From Pusillimonas sp. T2 (GTDB lineage: Bacteria > Pseudomonadota > Gammaproteobacteria > Burkholderiales > Burkholderiaceae_B): 64,000 nucleotides of DNA. Where the stretch lies: assembly GCF_002236805.1 (NCBI RefSeq), contig NZ_NIQA01000001.1, positions 186,001 to 250,000 of the forward strand, written 5' to 3'. The notes under the pieces were generated by a model. The model made no database searches and was not told the origin of the DNA. It saw nothing but the letters and a program-made list of their open reading frames with translations. Both the position numbers and the translations under genes were made by a program. Positions 57,416 through 64,000 of this stretch are shown here, piece by piece; the first letter of the stretch is position 1; every line of letters starts with the position of its first letter.

Positions 57416-59494
57416 ATGCCCACATTTACCGACAACCCGCGCGATATGGCCGAGGCGTTGCCCAGCATGATCTGGACAGCTACCCCAAGCGGCCAGGTCG
57501 ATTACGTTAACCACGTGTTCGCGCACTACACCGGGCACCCGGCCAACCAAGACGACACAATCGACTGGCTGGCGGTCGTGCACCCCGACGACCACGAATC
57601 TACACTGCGCATTTGGGGCAACTGCATCGCGTCAGGCGCCAAGTATCAGGCTGAATTCAGAATTTTCCATAAGCCCAGCAACAGTTACCGCTGGCACCAT
57701 GTGGCCGCTACCCCGCACCACAACGCCGACGGCACAATTAGGCGCTGGTACGGCATCACCACCGACATCCACGACATCAAACTGGCCAACCGAGCCGTTG
57801 ACAAGGCCCACGACGAGCTTAAACGTGTGGTTGCACTGCAGGCCCTCGAAAGCAAAGTGCTAGACGCCATCAGCCAAGAACGCGAACTGCAAGACATGCT
57901 CGACATCGTCACCCACGCTGTTGACGGCTTCATCCCTGAGGTTCAGTCTTCTATTTTGCTGGTAAAAAACGGGCGCTTATGGCTTGGGTCGGCCCCTAAA
58001 CATCCGCAAGACTACATTGAAGCCATTAATGGAATAAGTGTTGGCGAAGGCAATGGCTCTTGCGGCACCTCGGCCGCCCGGCAAGAGCCGGTGATTGTTA
58101 CCGACATAAACACCGACCCGCTATGGGCGTCGGTTAACGACCTGGTGGAACTTATCGACGCGAAGGCGTGTTGGTCAATCCCGGTTATCGGGGCCACTGG
58201 CAAAGTGCTGGCCACGTTTGGCATATACAGCCATCACCCCGCACCCCCAACCGACGAGCAGCTAGCCACTATTAACCATATTTGCCAGTTTGTGCGTGTG
58301 GCTATCGAACGTACCCAACAGCGCGAAGCCGCCCGCCAGATAGAGAGACAACTGCGGTTGTCGCAAAGCCGCGAGGCCATAGTCAAGCTTACGGGCGGCT
58401 TGGCACACGATTTCAACAATTTGCTCACGGTCATTTTAAGTAATGCCGGCCAATTGGCCGAAGAGCTTACCGAAGGCAGCGAACACCAGGAAATGGCGTT
58501 AGACATCAAACGCGCGGCGCGCCGCGGGGCCGACATGATTCGCAACCTGCTGTCATTTTCAAGACAACAGTTGCTGCAGCCTAAGCCAGTACACGTTAAC
58601 TCCCTGCTTACGGGCATGCACACCCTGGCCGAACGGGTACTCGACAGCCGAATTACGCTTAACCTGGCCCTTGAAGCCCGCCCCGCCACAATTATGGTTG
58701 ACCCGGCCCAGCTAGAAAATGCCGTCCTTAACCTATTGTTAAACGCACGAGACGCAATTCAAAACTCGGGCACGGTGACGCTGCGCACCCGCACCGTCAA
58801 TCACTATAACGCTGCCCTTCCCCGCACTTTACCAGTCAATGCCACCTACCTTCTCCTCGAGGTACAAGACGATGGCCACGGCATTGCGCCCGACGCCCGG
58901 GAGCATATCTTTGACCCGTTCTACACCACCAAAGACGTGGGTAATGGCAGTGGACTCGGGCTAAGCATGGTCGATGGCTTTGTTAAACAGTCGAAAGGCG
59001 GCGTCGCCGTAACCTCAGCCTTAGGGCAAGGCACCACAATAAGCCTTTATTTCCCGGTGATGGCCGACGTCGTCACTGCGTCCGGCGCCAAATCAGAAAT
59101 CGAAACCCCACCCAGCGGTACCGGCAAAATTTTGGTTGTCGAAGACGAGCCTGCGGTACAAACCACACTGGTGCGGCAATTACAAAAACTGGGCTACCAG
59201 GTGCTGGCTGCGGGCAACGGCCACGAAGGCTTGCTCGAGCTGCAACGCCACCCCGATATCGACCTGTTGCTTACTGACATGATGATGCCCGGCGGTATGG
59301 ACGGCCAACAGTTAGCCACCCTGGCGCGCCGGCACAACCCCAACATACGCGTAGTGTTGTCGTCGGGGTATTCGCACAAACTGGCCAAAGATCAAGACCG
59401 CACCGCCGAAGGCTATTGGCTGTTACCCAAACCTTATTTACGAATTGATTTGGCCACTTTGCTGAAAAAAGCACTTGCTACCTTAGCCACTTAG
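57416..59494 (+). CDS. Hybrid histidine kinase: PAS, GAF, HisKA, HATPase, receiver
   Basis: A 692-residue soluble hybrid sensor. An N-terminal PAS domain (SMIWTATPSGQVDYVNHVFAHYTGHP) is followed by a short PAC segment (WYGITTDIHDIKLANR), a GAF domain (~residues 155-300), HisKA with phospho-His in LTGGLAHDFNNLLTVIL, HATPase with NAVLNLLLNARDAI, DDGHGIAPD and GSGLGLSMV, and a C-terminal receiver (ILVVEDEP, phospho-Asp in LLLTDMMMPGG, and Lys in LLPKPY). No transmembrane segments are obvious. It is not next to a response regulator gene, so the receiver may be the terminal output or a relay. Confidence 0.93.
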   Translation: MPTFTDNPRDMAEALPSMIWTATPSGQVDYVNHVFAHYTGHPANQDDTIDWLAVVHPDDHESTLRIWGNCIASGAKYQAEFRIFHKPSNSYRWHHVAATPHHNADGTIRRWYGITTDIHDIKLANRAVDKAHDELKRVVALQALESKVLDAISQERELQDMLDIVTHAVDGFIPEVQSSILLVKNGRLWLGSAPKHPQDYIEAINGISVGEGNGSCGTSAARQEPVIVTDINTDPLWASVNDLVELIDAKACWSIPVIGATGKVLATFGIYSHHPAPPTDEQLATINHICQFVRVAIERTQQREAARQIERQLRLSQSREAIVKLTGGLAHDFNNLLTVILSNAGQLAEELTEGSEHQEMALDIKRAARRGADMIRNLLSFSRQQLLQPKPVHVNSLLTGMHTLAERVLDSRITLNLALEARPATIMVDPAQLENAVLNLLLNARDAIQNSGTVTLRTRTVNHYNAALPRTLPVNATYLLLEVQDDGHGIAPDAREHIFDPFYTTKDVGNGSGLGLSMVDGFVKQSKGGVAVTSALGQGTTISLYFPVMADVVTASGAKSEIETPPSGTGKILVVEDEPAVQTTLVRQLQKLGYQVLAAGNGHEGLLELQRHPDIDLLLTDMMMPGGMDGQQLATLARRHNPNIRVVLSSGYSHKLAKDQDRTAEGYWLLPKPYLRIDLATLLKKALATLAT

Positions 59495-59502
59495 GTCCCA
59501 AC

Positions 59503-60033
59503 TCACCCGCGCTTGGCCGACCTGCTTGCCAATTCACGAACAACCTGATCACGCAGCAGTATCAAGACCTGTAACTCGCGTTCAGAAGGGTTCCGCGGGG
59601 TGTGATCAAAAATACTCAGTGCGCCCAAAACACAACCGTTAAACCGAATAAGCGCACCTGCATAAAACTGCAACCCATGCCACCAAGAAGCCAATTGCGG
59701 CGTTTTTTTACCTTGCAATGCAGCACAAAAATCGCCTCCAACAACCAGGTCGGCATAAGGGTTCGGCTCGAGCAGCGTTTGCGAACAAATGTATGGACAA
59801 ATCGGCAGCTCGCGCGCACCTAGGCCCACTTCAGCCTTGAACCAAAAACGATCTTTATCTATGAAGTTTATGGCCGCAGCCGGCACACCCCACGTGAGAG
59901 CGGCCAAACTCACGATGTCGTCGAAGGCCTCCTCGTACTCGGTATCGAGAATGCCCAACTGATCTAAAACACGTAACCTTTGGCTGTCGGACACCATAGC
60001 GTCAACTCGAGGGTCTGCTTCGCAAGTAACCAT
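59503..60033 (-). CDS. Small GAF-domain protein
   Basis: A 176-residue protein essentially made of one GAF domain (AALTWGVPAAAINFIDKDRFWFKAEVGLG, later CVLGALSIFDHTPR). It converges on the hybrid kinase gene with a 8-bp gap. Stand-alone GAF proteins bind small ligands or act as redox/light sensors; there is no cofactor motif here that fixes its ligand. An alternative start at the in-frame ATG 36 bp in is possible. Confidence 0.85.
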   Translation of the reverse strand: MVTCEADPRVDAMVSDSQRLRVLDQLGILDTEYEEAFDDIVSLAALTWGVPAAAINFIDKDRFWFKAEVGLGARELPICPYICSQTLLEPNPYADLVVGGDFCAALQGKKTPQLASWWHGLQFYAGALIRFNGCVLGALSIFDHTPRNPSERELQVLILLRDQVVRELASRSAKRG

Positions 60034-60222
60034 GGCTTTACATATAAGTGACGATAGTTGACTTTGTTTCTTATAGATACGTTTTGTTAATTATAATATT
60101 TGAGATACTCATCAAGCGCCTTAATAGCCCTATAAATTGAAAGGGTTCTGATTTGCTAGGCTCGATACACGCGTCTATTACGTAAACTAGGCTTTTGAGC
60201 TTCTATACGCACTAGAATCAAC

Positions 60223-60250
60223 AACAAGGCCGGCCATTTTTCCGGCCTTG
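60223..60250 (-). terminator. Hairpin downstream of the autotransporter gene
   Basis: CAAGGCCGG and CCGGCCTTG form a 9-bp stem with an 8-nt loop (CCATTTTT). The T-run after it on the minus strand is weak (TTGTTGTTG). Confidence 0.55.
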
Positions 60251-60292
60251 CTGTTGGATAATAGCGGCGCCACAAGAGCGCCGCACTACCCC

Positions 60293-63200
60293 TTAGAACT
60301 TCACACGCAAATACAAAGAACCTGTATTTTCGGTGTTACCGTTACCAAACTGGCCGTTGTACGACAGCCCCAGAGCGGCCTGCTTACCAACAGCCATTTC
60401 AGCCCCTAAGTCGACCAGCGCTGCGTTCTTGGCAATAGGCGAACCTGCCACCTTGAAGCTCGCACCATTACCCTGAGTGAAGCGCATGCTGCGAGACGAT
60501 TCGATATCGCCCGCTGCATGGCGCCAGCCCAACCCGGCAAACAATGTAGCTTTGTTAGTCCCGGTATCAATGGTAGTTTTGCCGCGCAGGCCCAAGGTAA
60601 ACATGGTGACGTCGTCGGTTTGGCTATCGCTGCTAAGCGCAGCTGCCCCACCCGATTCGGCAAAACCCTTGGCACGCTGACTCAGCCACGCAACGCCCAG
60701 GTATGGCTCAACTTCGCTGGCCTGCCCCACCGGCATGGCATAACCCAGCTCGGTAAACAGTTGCGTCGTATTGACATGGTAGTCGGCCTTGAGGGTTTGA
60801 TTGCCCCCCAGGGTAACGTAACGGCGGCTGTCGACATTGTGACGGGTATAGGACGCACCGGCCATGAAGTTGACTTTGCCTTCACCAGTTGCCCAGCTGT
60901 TGCCGCCATAGAGCGCGGCGGTGTAGCTGTTGACGTCTGATTTTGAAGAACGGTCGTTGACTTCGATTTTGCCATCGGTAAAGCCGAAAGCGGCACCGAC
61001 ACGCCAACCGTTACCCACTGCGCCATCGCCCCCCACGAACAGACCTGTGGTCCGCGTACTGACCTTGGCAGCATTGCCATTGTCTTCAAGCGAACCCCAG
61101 TTGCCAACGACCTCGGCCCACAACGGGCGTGCGTTAGACGTGGGCATGGCACCCGCGGGCAAACCACCCGACGACTGGGCCACCGGCGCGCCAGGGGACA
61201 TACCTGCACCCAGATTGCCGCGCATGCGGTTGGACAAGGTTTTGGTAATAACGCTGGCGCCACTTAAAAGTGCCGACTGCGTGCTGCCGTGAACTTCACC
61301 CGAAAGTTGATTGAGGGCGCCGGCGGTATCGGTAGACTGCATCGCTGCGTCGGCCGAGGCGTTTTGACCCAGAACAGTCAACACACCATCTAGAGTGGCA
61401 TTTTGGTTAGCCGACAACCCTGGACGCTTGGCGGCCACTTTGGCATCGTCTGCAGACAGACTGATCTTGACGTCTTTAGCGCCGTACTGGGTAGCGTTAA
61501 GCTTGACCAATGTGCCGTCAAAACTGCTGTCGAGGGCTTCGGATTTGAATCGTTTTGTTGGATCAGTTGCCCCGTCAATGGCACCGGCCACGGCTTCTAC
61601 AATAGTGTAGTCATGGTTCAGCTTGTAACCGCCCTTACCGTCTTCTTGACGCACTTGCAGGTCGATACCGCTAAGGTCTACGTTACCGGTTGAAATGCGG
61701 ATCAGGTCGGATGCACCGGCCGCATTAACTTCGGCAACATAAGTACCCGTAAAACCCGCCATAGAACCATAGGTTTGAACACCCACGGAGTTACCAGGGC
61801 CCAAAGTACCGCCCGAGCCCCGCAGTACGCCTGCCACGTTCAGGTTACCGCCCAGGGTGGCGCCGCTATTTACAACCGCATCGCCGGTAATGGTGACGGG
61901 GTTTTGCGTGGTACCGCCGCGTAGCGACGAGTTGCTGTCCAGTTGAACGCCACCATTGATGGTGGTGCTGCCACTACCCAGGCTGACGCTGCTGTTGCTG
62001 GCAGCCAGCGCGGTGCCAGTACCGCTGCCAATGGTGTTGGAGGGTCCGGCAAAGTTCAGTGTGCTACCCACGGCGGTTACACCGCCTTGAATAATGGCAT
62101 TATTGTTGAACTGCAGGGTAGAACCCGTTTGCCCAGACAGGCTCTGGGTAATGGTGGTGGTGCCCGACCCTTGAAACGTCATGCTCGAGTTAGAGGCGGC
62201 CGAAACGCTGCCCGTCACTGTATTGACATCGTTGAAGGTAACGGTGGTGTTCGATGTGTTGGTAACACTGCCAGTGTTGCCGGTAATGGGTTTACTTCCA
62301 TCAGCAACGGTGGTGTTACCGTCAACAACCAGCCCTGCCCAGAACGCCCCGTCTTGAACATCCAGAACGGTTTGGGCAATTCTGTTTGAATCCGTATCCC
62401 TTAAGCCTCCGTAATAGTTCTCAATGTTGCCATCGGCATAAGAGCCGGCTTTTAACGTAAGGTTGACTACGCCATCTTCGCCACTGCCGGTACGATCCAC
62501 GCGTAGCAATGTACCGTTATTCTTGGTCAGCGTTGAGCCGCTGCCAACGGTAATTTTTTGAGTCTGACCATGTGTGTCGAAGTTGGAGCTTATCGACGCC
62601 AGGCCTGCCTCGACAGTAGTGTCATTCAGAGTGACTTCAGCACCATTTAGTATTTCAATGGCGTTGCTCTTGAGGGCGACAAGACTGCTACCATTCGAGG
62701 TCGTCAGTTTGCTACCTTGACCAGAAATGCTGGCGGCAACTGAGCTTGTACCGCGTGTCTCCACGCGAGTCTTGTTCAAGTCAATGACACCAGTTTTTTG
62801 CGCCAAAACACCATAACTGCCATCACCAAGGGTGGTGATCGACGCGTTATTGAGATTGACACGAGCAGCTCCTTCCTCAGCGAGTGCCCCCATATTTTTA
62901 TAGACTGAGGCCCCACCCCCTTGAACCAGAATGTTTGCGTTGCTGTAAGTAGCCACGCCACCGTTCAAAGCCCAAAGCCCATAGCCTACCTGACCTGATG
63001 TTGTTACGTCCACGCCGTCGGCCGTAACGGTCGACCCAGCGTCGCGTGCATAAAGACCATAAGCCATGAAGCCGTTTGTAGTAACAGAGCCCCCAGTTAA
63101 TTCGACGCTTCCACCGTTATAAGCATGTGCTCCGTAAGCTCGCTGACCTTGAGTAACTATGGTGGTGCCGGTTGTTGAGATTGTCGACCCCGCACCATCT

Positions 63201-64000
63201 GCATAGAGGGCGTACCCGCGTGATCCCTGGCCTTCACCTTGGCTTCCTTTGCCATTCTCGTTCTTTGTTTCTATGGTGCCGCCAGTAAGCGTTATTGTTC
63301 CGCCCTCATTTGCATAAGCGCCGTAACCAAGCCCTGTTGTAACGACGTTCGTGTTGACGCCTGTGATGCTTGAGTTGGCGCCCAGCGAGTACAAACCGTG
63401 GGCGCCGTCTATGCCGAGGTTACCGTCAGCAACTGTGACCCCATTGTGGCTGGTGCTGATAGAGCTATTTGTAAGTGTTATCTTCCCGCCGCGTTCGGCT
63501 GTTGCGCCGCGAGCCTTCGAACCAGTGGTAACAATTGTGGTGTTGTCGACTGAAATGACCCCGCCAGTGGCGTTTTTATCGTTATTAGCGACCAAGCCAT
63601 GGCCGAGCTCACCGCTGGTGGTTATTTTCGTGTTGTTCAGCGTGATGGTTGACCAGCTTTCGGCAAACGCACCAAAGCCATTTTTCCCCGTGGTGTCGAT
63701 AGTGACGTCTGATGCACCTGTCGTGCTGATGAGACTGCCGTCGATGGCGTGCAGAGCAAAAGAGTCGTCACCGGTTGTCGAAACGGTAACGCCGACGCCA
63801 AGATTGATTACAGACTTGTCTGTGCCGTCTTTAGAGCTAGCGCCCGACTGAATGCCGTGGGCTTTATTGCCCACGGTGTGGACGATCATATTGGATGCGT
63901 TCAGCGTGGACGCAGCACTGCTTCCATTTTCGTGAACCAGAACGCCCCAAGCGCGTTTGGAAGAATCTGTAGTACTTGCTTTGTAGTTTTTGCCATCAAT
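60293..64000 (-). CDS. Pertactin-type autotransporter, C-terminal part (5' end beyond right edge)
   Basis: A type Va autotransporter whose reading frame stays open through the right edge, so the signal peptide is outside; at least 1235 residues are visible. The passenger has pectate-lyase-like beta-helix turns rich in S/T/G/N (for example TLTGGTIETKNENGKG and YGLYARDAGSTVTADGVDVTTSG), then a QLSGEVHGSTQSALL autochaperone-like stretch. The last ~280 residues form the beta-barrel, ending in SLYLRVKF with the C-terminal aromatic residue. The barrel would sit in the outer membrane. Adhesin, esterase or protease function cannot be told from the visible part. Confidence 0.93.
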   Translation of the reverse strand: MDGKNYKASTTDSSKRAWGVLVHENGSSAASTLNASNMIVHTVGNKAHGIQSGASSKDGTDKSVINLGVGVTVSTTGDDSFALHAIDGSLISTTGASDVTIDTTGKNGFGAFAESWSTITLNNTKITTSGELGHGLVANNDKNATGGVISVDNTTIVTTGSKARGATAERGGKITLTNSSISTSHNGVTVADGNLGIDGAHGLYSLGANSSITGVNTNVVTTGLGYGAYANEGGTITLTGGTIETKNENGKGSQGEGQGSRGYALYADGAGSTISTTGTTIVTQGQRAYGAHAYNGGSVELTGGSVTTNGFMAYGLYARDAGSTVTADGVDVTTSGQVGYGLWALNGGVATYSNANILVQGGGASVYKNMGALAEEGAARVNLNNASITTLGDGSYGVLAQKTGVIDLNKTRVETRGTSSVAASISGQGSKLTTSNGSSLVALKSNAIEILNGAEVTLNDTTVEAGLASISSNFDTHGQTQKITVGSGSTLTKNNGTLLRVDRTGSGEDGVVNLTLKAGSYADGNIENYYGGLRDTDSNRIAQTVLDVQDGAFWAGLVVDGNTTVADGSKPITGNTGSVTNTSNTTVTFNDVNTVTGSVSAASNSSMTFQGSGTTTITQSLSGQTGSTLQFNNNAIIQGGVTAVGSTLNFAGPSNTIGSGTGTALAASNSSVSLGSGSTTINGGVQLDSNSSLRGGTTQNPVTITGDAVVNSGATLGGNLNVAGVLRGSGGTLGPGNSVGVQTYGSMAGFTGTYVAEVNAAGASDLIRISTGNVDLSGIDLQVRQEDGKGGYKLNHDYTIVEAVAGAIDGATDPTKRFKSEALDSSFDGTLVKLNATQYGAKDVKISLSADDAKVAAKRPGLSANQNATLDGVLTVLGQNASADAAMQSTDTAGALNQLSGEVHGSTQSALLSGASVITKTLSNRMRGNLGAGMSPGAPVAQSSGGLPAGAMPTSNARPLWAEVVGNWGSLEDNGNAAKVSTRTTGLFVGGDGAVGNGWRVGAAFGFTDGKIEVNDRSSKSDVNSYTAALYGGNSWATGEGKVNFMAGASYTRHNVDSRRYVTLGGNQTLKADYHVNTTQLFTELGYAMPVGQASEVEPYLGVAWLSQRAKGFAESGGAAALSSDSQTDDVTMFTLGLRGKTTIDTGTNKATLFAGLGWRHAAGDIESSRSMRFTQGNGASFKVAGSPIAKNAALVDLGAEMAVGKQAALGLSYNGQFGNGNTENTGSLYLRVKF

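Noticed and set aside
62900-63900. Repetitive blocks in the autotransporter as a CRISPR-like array
   Set aside because: Repeats are imperfect, in-frame beta-helix turns of a protein; there are no constant repeats with unique spacers.

Overview
The window reads as chromosomal DNA of a beta-proteobacterium of the Burkholderiales, most probably Alcaligenaceae (Bordetella/Pusillimonas/Castellaniella grade). The evidence is gene content and order: rpsO-pnp, ilvI-ilvH-ilvC followed by psd and pssA, a D-3-hydroxybutyrate dehydrogenase typical of polyhydroxybutyrate users, a 7-iron ferredoxin beside katG, many LysR regulators, abundant ABC and TRAP uptake systems and a pertactin-type autotransporter. 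Base composition looks GC-rich (mid-50s percent by eye, not computed). No rRNA, phage, IS element or CRISPR array was seen.

Layout. 1-430: end of a 1-Cys peroxiredoxin. 560-9810 (minus): eight tightly packed genes encoding a Liv-type ABC importer (binding protein, permease, a permease-ATPase fusion, ATPase) and four catabolic enzymes (thiolase-like, acyl-CoA ligase, class II aldolase, TfdA/TauD dioxygenase), with a divergent LysR gene at 9981. 10928-14148 (minus): two overlapping c-di-GMP genes. 14402-21279 (minus): a Dpp/Opp-type ABC operon and a PYROXD2-like flavoprotein. 21430-31425: housekeeping (nucleosidase, tRNA-Leu, carbonic anhydrase, pnp, rpsO, lipoprotein, pssA, psd, ilvC, ilvH, ilvI). 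31856-41230: FUSC transporter, MFS carrier, yaaA, bdhA, tRNA-Ser, katG with an OxyR-like site, fdxA, AraC regulator. 41318-44540: amidase, a VapBC-type module bracketed by 36-bp direct repeats, and a phospholipid-methyltransferase-like gene.

44548-57287 is the most interesting block. Its left half resembles the Comamonas tsa (p-toluenesulfonate methyl oxidation) system: a TSUP permease (TsaS-like) and LysR regulator (TsaR-like) on the minus strand, diverging from a Rieske oxygenase (TsaM-like), short-chain dehydrogenase (TsaC-like), aldehyde dehydrogenase (TsaD-like) and, unexpectedly, a cytosolic formylglycine-type sulfatase. A converging operon holds a TRAP transporter, a second TsaM-like Rieske oxygenase and an aryl-alcohol-type dehydrogenase, under a second TsaR-like regulator. 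Both regulator promoters share the 12-mer TTTTTCTGATCA. The reductase TsaB is absent. My working hypothesis is uptake and methyl-group oxidation of a sulfated methylarene such as p-cresyl sulfate, ending in desulfation.

57416-64000: a PAS/GAF hybrid histidine kinase, a small GAF protein, and the 3' part of a large autotransporter that runs off the right edge.
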